Origin: an uncultured Lachnospiraceae bacterium
GTDB lineage: Bacteria > Bacillota > Clostridia > Lachnospirales > Lachnospiraceae
Length of the DNA: 6,590 nucleotides
Assembly: GCA_946413945.1 (NCBI GenBank)
Contig: CAMKMR010000103.1
Location: forward strand, 1 to 6,590
Reading direction: 5' to 3'
The notes beneath the pieces were generated by a model. The model made no database searches. It worked only from the letters and a program-made list of their open reading frames with translations, and was not told the origin of the DNA. How positions within the stretch are numbered: position 1 is the stretch's first letter; each line of letters starts with the position of its first letter. A program made the position numbers and the translations under genes. Positions 1-6,582 of this stretch are shown in pieces.

Positions 1-173
1 ACTATAATGGAATGCAGGCAGGCCAGAATTATAATGGAATGCAAGCGGGCCAGAACTATAATGGAATGCAGGCAGGCCAGAATTATAATGGAATGCAAGC
101 GGGCCAGAACTATAATGGAATGCAGGCAGGCCAGAATTATAATGGAATGCAAGCGGGCCAGAATTATAATGGA
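1..173 (+). repeat. In-frame 27-bp tandem repeat with a 54-bp higher-order unit
   Basis: Six complete 27-bp units run from 12 to 173, each encoding MQAGQNYNG, and bases 1-11 are the tail of an earlier unit. Two synonymous versions alternate. Units at 12, 66 and 120 use CAG GCA and AAT. Units at 39 and 93 use CAA GCG and AAC. The unit at 147 matches the second type except AAT for AAC. The array is therefore a 54-bp dimer repeated about three times. Degenerate copies continue at 174-212 (expanded to 13 residues), 213-239 and 240-266. The nearly identical copies indicate recent expansion by slippage or unequal recombination. Copy number is likely variable, and short reads could miscount it. Confidence 0.95.
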
Positions 174-611
174 ACACAGGCAGGAGCTGATTATAACCAG
201 AATTACAACGGAATGCAGCAGTATCAGAGTTATAACGGAATGCAAAATAATTCTAATTATGACGGATCGCAGTTTGATCCACAGGCAGGTTATTATTTAC
301 AGGAACAGGCACCAGTTGCGGCACCAACACAAAGACAGCCTATGGATCCAGAAAGAAAAGCAAAAATTGCTAAAGTATTCGGGGTCGCTTCAATGATAGC
401 AGCGATAACTGTTGTTGTTGCGACAGTTTTAGTTCTTTTATTCTCTGTTATTCTTCCTGGTGGAAGAAAGTTTAAGGGAGCATCCGAAAAAGGCTATTCA
501 GATATAAACACAGTAACAGATGCATCTGATAAAGCCAGTGATGATGAAGCTGATCCAGATGACAGTAAAAAGGATGCAGATGATAAAGGAAAGGGAGAGA
601 AGGAGGACTAA
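1..611 (+). CDS. Repeat-rich single-pass membrane protein, 5' end missing
   Basis: I do not recognise a named family. The reading frame is already open at the left edge: bases 1-2 finish a codon and the repeat register continues from outside, so the true start is off-window and the ATG at 12 is only a repeat Met. Counting from that Met, residues 1-54 are six copies of MQAGQNYNG. Residues 55-85 are decaying copies, followed by a Pro/Gln linker to about 110. A basic stretch (ERKAKIAK, 114-121) precedes one hydrophobic helix (about 122-148). A tail of about 50 residues rich in Asp, Lys and Ser follows. By the positive-inside rule the repeats should be cytoplasmic and the acidic tail outside. Firmicutes often carry proteins with a low-complexity Gln-rich N-terminal region before a single helix, and an off-window zinc ribbon at the N-terminus is possible but unseen. 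The next gene starts 3 nt after the stop, and its Shine-Dalgarno sequence lies inside this gene's last codons, so the two are probably translationally linked. Confidence 0.8.
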   Translation, partial: YNGMQAGQNYNGMQAGQNYNGMQAGQNYNGMQAGQNYNGMQAGQNYNGMQAGQNYNGTQAGADYNQNYNGMQQYQSYNGMQNNSNYDGSQFDPQAGYYLQEQAPVAAPTQRQPMDPERKAKIAKVFGVASMIAAITVVVATVLVLLFSVILPGGRKFKGASEKGYSDINTVTDASDKASDDEADPDDSKKDADDKGKGEKED

Positions 612-614
612 AAT

Positions 615-2147
615 ATGAATAAGGCAAAAAAATATCTAGTGATCGGTATCATTTCTCTTGTTGTAATGATAGCGTCTATCATTTGTTTAAATAAAGTAGT
701 ACTTCCTTTAGCATATATGACTAAGGCTATGAATGCGATCGAAAAGAAGGATACTGCTACTGCAAAAAAATATATAGCTAAATTATCAGATTCTAATAAA
801 GAAAAGTTTAAAGCGGAAATTGTGGACTTTGTTGTATATGAAACAAATCAGTACATCGCAGGAAAGTTAAGCTATGATGACTTAAAAGCGGAATTTATCA
901 CAATAGAGGATAGTAAGGAATATAAAGGTGTCACAGCTGAAGGTTTTGCAAGAGCTAATGCGATTGAAATTGATAAAACTGCCTGCAGCATTATTAAGAA
1001 AAAATCCGGAGAGGTAGAGAGCTCGGATGAAAAAACTGTATATAACATCTACAAGATACAGTTGGATGATACAAGTTATTTTGCTCTCTATTCTGACAGT
1101 GCGAGATCTAAATATAAAGAGATTGTGAAAGATTACCTCGAAAAAAAGGCTGTTGCAAAATATAACGACTTTTTAGATGAGAAGGCTGAATATGAGGATG
1201 TAAATGCTTATGTAGATCTTATTAACTACATACCTCTTTATTCAATAAAGATCGGTGACATAAGTACAGAACTTATATATGCACGTTATTATATGGATGA
1301 TTATGATGAAGTAATAGAGCTGGTTGAAGAAGAGGAATATTTTAAAGCACTTAAGACCCTTAAATCTTCATTAAGATATAATGAAGATGATGAGCATTTT
1401 AAGCCATTTAAGAAAAAGTTCCAGGATCTTTACAATGAACTTTATGATACTACAAAGGAAAAGGCGATTGAAAAAGCTAAAAAAGCAATAGAAGCTTCAG
1501 ATTATAAGCAGGTTAAGGATATTATCAGTGATCTTAAGGATTGCTATGGTGACAATGTAGATCTTTCCGATATTATGGATCTTTTACATCAGCCATGGAT
1601 GGATGCTTACATCAAGTATATGGATGATTGGGAAGTGAATTTAAAGAAAGATCTGGCGAAAAAAGTAAAAATTGGAGATTATCTTACAGCAACTCCAGAT
1701 GATTTCGATGATTATAAGCCAAAGTATTTTTCACTTTATGACTTTGACAATGATGATGTTCCTGAAATGATCCTTTCATATTCAAATATTGTTTATATTT
1801 TTACTTATGATGGAAATAATGTTGTGTTTACAGGACAAATATGGTATTACGCTGTAAGTGAGTCTAACGCCCTGATCGTAGATGGATATGTTACAGGCGA
1901 TATTGGTGTGGATATACACCAGTTGCTGGAATTAAAAGGCACAAAGTGGGTTGCTACAAAAACCGCTGTTAAAGCAACAAAAGACGGCCTAACAATCTAT
2001 GATGTAGATGGAATCATTGGAAATGATGAGGAAAAATATAATGAGAGAGTAAAGGAAATTGAGGAAAAAGAAGATAAATATTTCCTTCCTATGGGAAAAG
2101 AAATTTCGGAATATAAGGATTATATAGAAAATTATTATTTGTATTAA
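615..2147 (+). CDS. Membrane-anchored extracytoplasmic protein of unknown function
   Basis: This is a 510-residue protein that I cannot assign to a family. It starts with a short basic N-terminus (MNKAKK) and one hydrophobic segment (about residues 7-33) that reads as an uncleaved signal anchor, with no lipobox Cys. The remainder is predicted outside. Residues 35-330 are strongly charged and helical, with TPR-like helical hairpins around 35-60, 225-255 and 275-310. This is by eye, not a profile match. Around residues 371-387 the pattern YFSLYDFDNDDVPEMIL resembles the 'LYDxDxDGxPEL' loop common in secreted Firmicutes proteins, but Gly is replaced by Asp, so calcium binding is uncertain. The C-terminal third (about 370-510) looks beta-rich and ends in a Tyr-rich tail. 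The start is well supported: AGGAGG at 601-606, 8 nt before the ATG. It sits 3 nt downstream of the repeat-rich membrane protein gene and probably shares its operon. A role in envelope sensing or assembly is only a guess. Confidence 0.8.
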   Translation: MNKAKKYLVIGIISLVVMIASIICLNKVVLPLAYMTKAMNAIEKKDTATAKKYIAKLSDSNKEKFKAEIVDFVVYETNQYIAGKLSYDDLKAEFITIEDSKEYKGVTAEGFARANAIEIDKTACSIIKKKSGEVESSDEKTVYNIYKIQLDDTSYFALYSDSARSKYKEIVKDYLEKKAVAKYNDFLDEKAEYEDVNAYVDLINYIPLYSIKIGDISTELIYARYYMDDYDEVIELVEEEEYFKALKTLKSSLRYNEDDEHFKPFKKKFQDLYNELYDTTKEKAIEKAKKAIEASDYKQVKDIISDLKDCYGDNVDLSDIMDLLHQPWMDAYIKYMDDWEVNLKKDLAKKVKIGDYLTATPDDFDDYKPKYFSLYDFDNDDVPEMILSYSNIVYIFTYDGNNVVFTGQIWYYAVSESNALIVDGYVTGDIGVDIHQLLELKGTKWVATKTAVKATKDGLTIYDVDGIIGNDEEKYNERVKEIEEKEDKYFLPMGKEISEYKDYIENYYLY

Positions 2148-2191
2148 TTTGCTATAGCGCATTTCTTTTGCTTTTCTTTGTCGGGACGATA

Positions 2192-2200
2192 TGATATTAT
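2192..2200 (+). promoter_or_regulatory. Extended -10 promoter candidate for the hydratase gene
   Basis: TGATATTAT matches the extended -10 consensus TGnTATAAT with one mismatch. The upstream sequence at the -35 distance is only pyrimidine-rich (TTTTCT at 2172-2177), which is tolerable for an extended -10 promoter. Transcription would be expected to begin near 2206-2208, almost exactly at the foot of the long hairpin at 2205-2244. There is no transcript evidence, so this is a pattern call. Confidence 0.45.
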
Positions 2201-2204
2201 GACA

Positions 2205-2244
2205 GAAGTGCCATTTTCCTGCAGAAAGGAAAATATGGCACTTC
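2205..2244 (+). promoter_or_regulatory. Long hairpin in the hydratase 5' leader
   Basis: GAAGTGCCAT (2205-2214) pairs perfectly with ATGGCACTTC (2235-2244). The stem continues with TTTCCT (2215-2220) against AGGAAA (2227-2232) after a 2-nt bulge, leaving the short loop GCAGAA. No T-run follows on either strand: the + strand continues GAAAAAATT. It is therefore not a standard intrinsic terminator, although it lies between two genes. If the promoter call at 2192 is right, the hairpin sits at the very 5' end of the mRNA. There it could stabilise the message or form part of a regulatory leader. Confidence 0.6.
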
Positions 2245-2251
2245 GAAAAAA

Positions 2252-2310
2252 TTAGGAAAAAGAAATTATTGTTTTCTAAATGTTTCGAGGATTGCGAAAT
2301 GTCGCAATCC
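2252..2310 (+). promoter_or_regulatory. Two further hairpins in the hydratase leader
   Basis: The first pairs TTAG-AAAA (2252-2260, with G2256 bulged) with TTTTCTAA (2272-2279). It is AT-rich and weak. The second is a perfect 8-bp stem, GGATTGCG (2289-2296) with CGCAATCC (2303-2310), around a 6-nt loop. It ends 25 nt before the Shine-Dalgarno sequence. I do not recognise a known riboswitch or T-box. The function is unknown. Confidence 0.45.
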
Positions 2311-2335
2311 ATATGTCAAAAAAGACAAAAATATC

Positions 2336-2341
2336 AGGAGG
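2336..2341 (+). promoter_or_regulatory. Ribosome binding site fixing the hydratase start
   Basis: AGGAGG lies 7 nt before the ATG at 2349. An in-frame ATG at 2280 would add 23 residues, but it has no ribosome binding site and would read through the leader hairpin. The family normally begins close to 'MLKLYDTGAYLLNGT', so 2349 is the start. Confidence 0.9.
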
Positions 2342-2348
2342 ATTTACG

Positions 2349-4593
2349 ATGTTAAAACTATACGACACAGGTGCATATCTTCTTAATGGTACTGAGATTG
2401 TAGCAGATGATAATGATGCTGCGGCAGTGCTTAAGCAGAAGGGTATCGATGTATCAAAAGAAGAAGCTGTTAAGAATACAATGGCTTATGGCATTTTAGA
2501 AAAGCATAATACAGCTTCAGATATGAATGTACTTAAGATCAAGTTTGATAAAATGACATCTCATGATATCACTTTCGTAGGGATCATTCAGACAGCAAGG
2601 GCATCAGGACTTAAAGAATTCCCTATTCCTTATGTACTTACAAACTGCCACAATTCTCTTTGTGCCGTAGGTGGAACAATTAATGAAGATGACCACATGT
2701 TTGGTTCCTCCTCATCAGGCTGTAATTCACCAGTTTGCTCGTGAAGAACTCGCTGAATGCGGAGCTATGATACTTGGATCGGACAGCCATACAAGATATG
2801 GTGCACTTGGAACTATGGCAATAGGAGAAGGCGGCGGAGAACTTGCAAAGCAGCTTCTTGGAAGAACATATGATGTCAAGAGACCAGGTGTTGTAGCAAT
2901 ATACCTTGATAATGAGCCTGTTAAGGGGGTTGGTCCTCAGGACGTTGCCCTTGCCCTTATCGGAGCTACATTTAAGGCTGGATATGTTAAAAATAAGGTA
3001 ATGGAATTTGTTGGACCAGGTGTTGCAAAGCTTTCAACTGACTACCGTATTGGTATCGATGTAATGACAACAGAGACAACATGCCTTTCATCAATCTGGA
3101 AGACAGATGATGAAACAAAGAAATGGTACGATGTTCATTACAGACCGGAAGCTTATAAAGAGCTGAATCCTGGCGCAGTTGCTTATTATGATGGACTTGT
3201 ATATGTGGATCTTGCTAAGATAAGACCAATGATCGCAATGCCATTCCATCCAAGTAACGTATACACTATCGAAGAATTAAAGGCTAATCTTAGTGACATC
3301 CTTCACGATGTTGAAGAAGCCGGTAAGAAACAGCTTACAGGAAATGTCGATTTTAAGCTTACAGATAAGATAAGAGATGGCAAGCTTTATGTTGATCAGG
3401 GAATAATCGCTGGATGTGCCGGTGGTGGTTTTGAAAATATCTGTGATGCAGCAGATATCTTAAAGAATCATTATATTGGAAATGATGAGTTCACCCTTTC
3501 GGTATATCCTGCAAGTACACCTATCATGATGGAACTTGCTAAGAATGGTAAGATGGCTGAACTTCTTGAAACAGGTGCAATAGTTAAGACTGCATTCTGT
3601 GGACCATGCTTTGGTGCAGGTGATACACCAGCTAACAATGCATTTAGTATCAGACATTCTACAAGAAACTTCCCTAACAGAGAAGGTTCAAAGATCCAGA
3701 GCGGACAGATTTCATCAGTTGCTCTTATGGATGCAAGATCAATTGCAGCAACAGCTGTTAATAAGGGCTTCCTTACAGCGGCAACAGAAGTTGATTGCGA
3801 GTTTACTCATCCTTCATACTTCTTTGATAAGAAGATTTATGACAACAGAGTCTATAATGGATGGGGAAAGGCAGATAAGGATGCAGAATTAAAGCTTGGA
3901 CCAAACATCAAGGATTGGCCAGAGATGGTTGCACTTACAGATAACCTTCTCCTTAAGGTTGCATCAGTTATCACTGATCCAGTAACAACAACAGATGAAC
4001 TTATCCCTTCAGGAGAGACATCATCATATAGATCAAATCCACTTGGACTTGCTGAGTTTACACTTTCGCGTAAGGATCCAGAATATGTTGGAAGGGCTAA
4101 AGCAATCCAGGCAGTTGAAAGAGCGAGAGAAGCAGGAACATGCTTCGGTAAATCTGATGAAACAATGAAGCCGGTTATGGAAGCTATCAAGGCTAAGTTT
4201 GAGAATGTAAATTGTAAAAATACCGGTTACGGAAGCACAATCTATGCTGTTAAGCCTGGGGATGGATCAGCCCGTGAGCAGGCTGCAAGCTGTCAGAAGG
4301 TTCTTGGCGGCTGGGCTAATATTGCAAAGGAATATGCAACAAAGAGATATCGTTCTAACCTTATCAACTGGGGAATGCTTCCATTTGTACTTGATGAGGA
4401 CTTTGCTTTTGACAATGGAGATTACGTATTTGTTCCAGGCATCAGAGAGGCAGTTATCAACAAGGACGAAGTAATAAAAGCTTATGTAGTTAACAAGGAT
4501 ATGAAGGAGCTTTCATTTAAACTTGGTGATCTTACAGACGACGAAAGAGAGATTATAGCAAAAGGCTGCTTAATTAATTACTATCGTGCATAG
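2349..4593 (+). pseudogene. Aconitase-family hydratase (YbhJ-like), frameshifted
   Basis: The product is a homologue of the aconitase/3-isopropylmalate dehydratase large-subunit superfamily, closest by memory to E. coli YbhJ and the clostridial 'hydratase'. These are [4Fe-4S] lyases that dehydrate and rehydrate hydroxy-acids. The true substrate here (citrate or another) is not shown. The gene is in two frames: 2349 to about 2703 (118 residues), then about 2704-4593 in the next frame. Conserved elements remain: TNCHNSL (His codon 2649), GSDSHTRYG (Asp-Ser-His, 2782-2790), first cluster Cys in AGCAGG (3415-3417), the CGPC pair (3598-3600 and 3607-3609), PSGETSSYRSNP, and the swivel-domain motif GSAREQAASC (Arg codon 4273-4275). 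At the junction MFG runs straight into VPPHQAVIHQ. The usual dozen residues between, including a KYGG-type segment, are missing. Unrepaired, translation ends at 2744 after 132 residues. The downstream frame has no good ribosome site; its first possible start is a GTG at 2671. The intact remainder suggests a recent mutation or an assembly error. Confidence 0.85.
2699..2712 (+). other. Frameshift and small deletion junction in the hydratase gene
   Basis: Reading from 2349, ATG TTT GGT encodes the conserved MFG, after which that frame degenerates to Ser-rich nonsense and stops at 2744. One base on, GTT CCT CCT CAT CAG encodes the conserved VPPHQ. The frame change requires loss of 3n+2 bases or gain of 3n+1. 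Because about 11 residues of the family sequence are also missing, a deletion of roughly 35 bp (11 codons plus 2 nt) explains both. That size comes from remembered homologues, not an alignment. Confidence 0.8.
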
Positions 4594-4631
4594 TTTGCGC
4601 CTTAAAACTAAAGGTTAAATAATGTATATTA

Positions 4632-4668
4632 TAAGAGTCTGGAGCGATTCAGACTCTTTAATTATATA
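4632..4668 (+). terminator. Rho-independent terminator after the hydratase gene
   Basis: AAGAGTCTG (4633-4641) pairs perfectly over 9 bp with CAGACTCTT (4650-4658) around an 8-nt loop, followed by TTAATTATAT. The U-tract is interrupted by A residues, so termination may be partial and some transcript may run on into the NfeD/SPFH genes. Confidence 0.7.
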
Positions 4669-4703
4669 CTTGTATTTAAGTTTTAGAAAAAGGAGGGATC
4701 ATT

Positions 4704-5144
4704 ATGTCGGGACCTGTACTTGCTGGAACAATCTGGCTGGGCATCTTTGCAGTTTTAGTTGTGGCGGAGATCATATCGGTCGGACTTACGTCCATTTGGT
4801 TTGCCATAAGTGCTTTACTTAGTTCGGTTGTGGCATACTTCGGAGCGAACATTTATGTTCAGCTTACGGTATTTATTGTTTTCTCGATATTATTCCTGCT
4901 TATCCTGAGACCTTACACTATGAAAAAGATTAATGGTAAGACAGAAGCTACAAATGCAGAGTCGTTTATAGGTAAGACTTATGTTACGATAGCTGATGTT
5001 GATAATGATAAGGATATGGGGCAGGTAAAAGTTGGGGATATTGAATGGACAGTCTATTCGGAGGATGGATCATTTATCCCAAAGGGAACAAAAGTTAAGG
5101 TTACAAAGCTTGAAGGAAACAAGCTTGTAGTAATAAAAGCATAA
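4704..5144 (+). CDS. NfeD-family membrane protein (short form)
   Basis: This is a 146-residue short-form NfeD protein, without the N-terminal ClpP-like protease domain of the long form. Hydrophobic segments at about residues 8-24, 28-46 and 50-68 include AEIISVGLTSIWFAISAL, the family's typical 'E-x-x-x-x-G-x-x-x-x-WF' stretch. Residues 88-146 form the C-terminal OB-fold, with FIGKTYVTIADV, Gly-Gln-Val-Lys-Val, the W115 strand (GDIEWTVYSED) and the closing PKGTKVKV / LEGNKLVVIKA. Family knowledge: short NfeD proteins are encoded next to SPFH/flotillin proteins and are thought to partner them through the OB domain in membrane microdomains. Here the SPFH gene follows 25 nt after the stop codon. 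AGGAGG at 4691-4696, 7 nt before the ATG, fixes the start. No convincing promoter separates it from the terminator upstream. Confidence 0.9.
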   Translation: MSGPVLAGTIWLGIFAVLVVAEIISVGLTSIWFAISALLSSVVAYFGANIYVQLTVFIVFSILFLLILRPYTMKKINGKTEATNAESFIGKTYVTIADVDNDKDMGQVKVGDIEWTVYSEDGSFIPKGTKVKVTKLEGNKLVVIKA

Positions 5145-5169
5145 TTTAAGAAAAAGGAGAGTTATTATT

Positions 5170-6261
5170 ATGTGGGGACTTATAATTATTTTAATTTTAG
5201 TCATCATTGTACTTGCTAGTACAATCAAGGTAGTTAAGCAGGCAAATGCTTACGTAATTGAAAGACTTGGTACATACCAGGGAACATGGTCAGTAGGTGT
5301 ACATTTCTTAATGCCTATCGTTGATAAGGTTGCAAGACGCGTATCACTCAAGGAACAGGTGGCAGATTTCCCACCACAGCCAGTTATCACAAAGGATAAC
5401 GTTACAATGAGAATTGATACAGTTCTCTTCTTCCAGATCGTAGATCCAAAGCTTTACTGCTACGGTGTTGAAAATCCACTTGCAGCTATTGAGAATTTAA
5501 CAGCTACAACACTCCGTAATATTATTGGTGATCTTGAACTTGACCAGACACTTACATCAAGAGAAACAATTAATACACAGATGAGAGCAACACTTGATAA
5601 AGTAACAGACCCTTGGGGAATCAAAGTTACACGTGTTGAGTTAAAGAATATCATCCCTCCTGCAGCTATTCAGGAAGCTATGGAGAAGCAGATGAAAGCT
5701 GAACGTGAGAGACGTGAACAGATCATCAGAGCTGAAGGTGAAAAGAAGTCAGCTATTCTTGTATCTGAAGGACGTAAGGAAGCTAAGATCCTCAGCGCTG
5801 AAGCTGATAAGCAGTCAGCTATCCTTGACGCTGAAGCTAAGAAACAGGCTGCGATCCTCGCTGCTGAAGCTGATAGAGAAGCGGCAGTTCAGAGAGCATT
5901 AGGTAGAGCTGAAGCAATCGTAAAGGTTCAGGAAGCTAATGCTGCTGGTATCAAGGCACTTAATGAAGCAAATCCTTCACAGGCAGTTCTTGCAATCAAG
6001 GGATATGAAGCTCTTGCACAGGTAGCAAATGGAAAAGCTACAAAGCTTATTGTTCCTTCAAATATTGCTGATATCACAAGTCTTGCATCAGCAGTTACAG
6101 AAACTGTAGCAGCAACAAAAAATCCTGCAGCGAGTAAGGATGAAGAAGTAACTGCAACACCACTTGCAAATGTTACTGCTAAAGAAAATACAGCGAGTGA
6201 TGCAGCAGATACATATTATAACAATGCTGAAGAAAACAACTTTACTTATACAAATTTATAA
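5170..6261 (+). CDS. SPFH/band 7 domain membrane protein (QmcA/stomatin-like)
   Basis: This is a 363-residue SPFH protein of the QmcA/stomatin/paraslipin type. Residues 1-19 are one N-terminal membrane helix. The SPFH domain spans about 20-180, with conserved VKQANAYVIERLGTY, GVHFLMPIVDKV, DFPPQPVITKDNVTM, LRNIIGDLELDQTLTSRE and the DPWGIKVTRVELKNIIPP strand. Residues about 172-250 form a coiled coil with six consecutive 11-residue (hendecad) repeats at 183-248, centred on AIL-x-AEA. A conserved small helical region follows (NPSQAVLAIKGYEALAQVANGKATKLIVPSN, 268-298). The last roughly 50 residues are a low-complexity Ala/Thr/Asn tail ending FTYTNL. Such proteins form large membrane-associated ring or cage assemblies, often with the protease FtsH or with NfeD. 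Here it is co-transcribed with the NfeD gene. AGGAGA at 5155-5160 with a 9-nt gap sets the start. Length and motifs are complete, with no sign of damage. Confidence 0.92.
   Translation: MWGLIIILILVIIVLASTIKVVKQANAYVIERLGTYQGTWSVGVHFLMPIVDKVARRVSLKEQVADFPPQPVITKDNVTMRIDTVLFFQIVDPKLYCYGVENPLAAIENLTATTLRNIIGDLELDQTLTSRETINTQMRATLDKVTDPWGIKVTRVELKNIIPPAAIQEAMEKQMKAERERREQIIRAEGEKKSAILVSEGRKEAKILSAEADKQSAILDAEAKKQAAILAAEADREAAVQRALGRAEAIVKVQEANAAGIKALNEANPSQAVLAIKGYEALAQVANGKATKLIVPSNIADITSLASAVTETVAATKNPAASKDEEVTATPLANVTAKENTASDAADTYYNNAEENNFTYTNL
5716..5913 (+). repeat. 33-bp periodic hendecad repeat in the SPFH coiled coil
   Basis: Six 11-residue units (residues 183-248) carry hydrophobic I/L pairs and an Ala-Glu-Gly/Ala step. 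The nucleotide motif GCTGAAGCT recurs at 5797, 5830 and 5863, and its variants GCTGAAGGT at 5731 and TCTGAAGGA at 5764 hold the same exact 33-bp spacing. This is degenerate at DNA level and reflects protein structure more than recent duplication. Confidence 0.8.
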
Positions 6262-6313
6262 GTGATAAATTAAAAAGCGATTGTACTTAATGCATCTTTA
6301 TTAAGAGAGAAAT

Positions 6314-6358
6314 AAAAAAGATCGCCTCTGTTATTTTGATCAGGGGTGGTCTTTTTTT
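6314..6358 (+). terminator. Strong Rho-independent terminator after the SPFH gene
   Basis: GATCGCCTCTG (6320-6330) pairs with CAGGGGTGGTC (6341-6351), allowing three G-U pairs, around a 10-nt loop. It is followed by seven Ts (6352-6358) and preceded by six As (6314-6319) that can extend the stem. The flanking A and T runs could make it work in both directions. A separate 6-bp AT-rich inverted repeat (CTTAAT 6286-6291 / ATTAAG 6300-6305) lies just upstream and has no clear role. Confidence 0.9.
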
Positions 6359-6493
6359 ATTGCCAGAGAAAACTGAGAAGTTTATACAATAAATAAGGTG
6401 AGAAAGTATAGTAATAAAAAGTAAATAAATTTTTTTTAAATTAAATGATGGGGCTGTAATATTTGCGCTGGTTTTTTAGAAATTTTATAATAA

Positions 6494-6524
6494 TTGTTAG
6501 ACAATCATGGTAAAAATGTATAAA
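6494..6524 (+). promoter_or_regulatory. Weak promoter candidate for a gene beyond the right edge
   Basis: TAGACA (6498-6503) and TATAAA (6519-6524) resemble -35 and -10 boxes, but the 15-nt spacer is short. TTGTTA (6494-6499) with the same -10 gives a long 19-nt spacer. An ATTGT/ACAAT inverted repeat (6493-6505) overlaps the -35 region. The remaining sequence between 6362 and 6590 is AT-rich and holds no gene I can support. Confidence 0.25.
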
Positions 6525-6568
6525 TATGTATTCAATGAGAAAGAGTGAACGAACGATAACTAACAATG

Positions 6569-6582
6569 CGCAAACGTTTACG
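6569..6582 (+). promoter_or_regulatory. LacI-family-type operator candidate
   Basis: CGCAAACGTTTACG is a 14-bp palindrome with one mismatch (CGTAAAC / GTTTACG) around a central CpG. This is the usual form of LacI/GalR-family operators and resembles catabolite-responsive elements. It lies downstream of the weak promoter candidate near 6494-6524, a position suited to repression of an off-window gene. The alternative is that it lies inside coding sequence: ATG at 6566 opens a frame MRKRLREK to the window end, but that ATG has no good ribosome binding site. Confidence 0.4.

Noticed and set aside
7..396. A 129-residue frame (MECRQARII repeats) overlapping the repeat-rich gene
   Set aside because: A 27-bp repeat without stops is open in more than one frame. 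This one has no membrane helix, ends mid-gene and has no ribosome site; the other frame runs on to a sensible stop before the next gene.
2205..2244. The long hairpin as a terminator for the upstream operon
   Set aside because: It is not followed by Ts on the + strand (GAAAAAATT), nor on the - strand. A factor-dependent role cannot be excluded.
1989..2312. Minus-strand 107-residue frame over the end of the anchored protein gene and the leader
   Set aside because: It is a Phe/Ile-rich antisense shadow of Lys/Glu-rich coding sequence, with no ribosome site and nothing recognisable.
2671..2703. GTG at 2671 as the start of an independent 640-residue protein
   Set aside because: The first eleven codons read the conserved GGTINEDDH segment out of frame, there is no Shine-Dalgarno sequence, and the similarity only begins at VPPHQ.
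2695..2715. Programmed ribosomal frameshift in the hydratase gene
   Set aside because: There is no classic slippery heptamer with a downstream structure, and residues of the conserved core are missing as well, which slippage would not explain.
4665..4675. TATACT (4665-4670) as a -10 box for the NfeD/SPFH operon
   Set aside because: The -35 position falls in the terminator hairpin with no resemblance to TTGACA; AT-rich sequence gives such matches by chance.
6462..6574. Inverted repeat TTTGCGC (6462-6468) / GCGCAAA (6568-6574)
   Set aside because: Seven bases about 100 nt apart is within chance, and no further pairing extends the arms.
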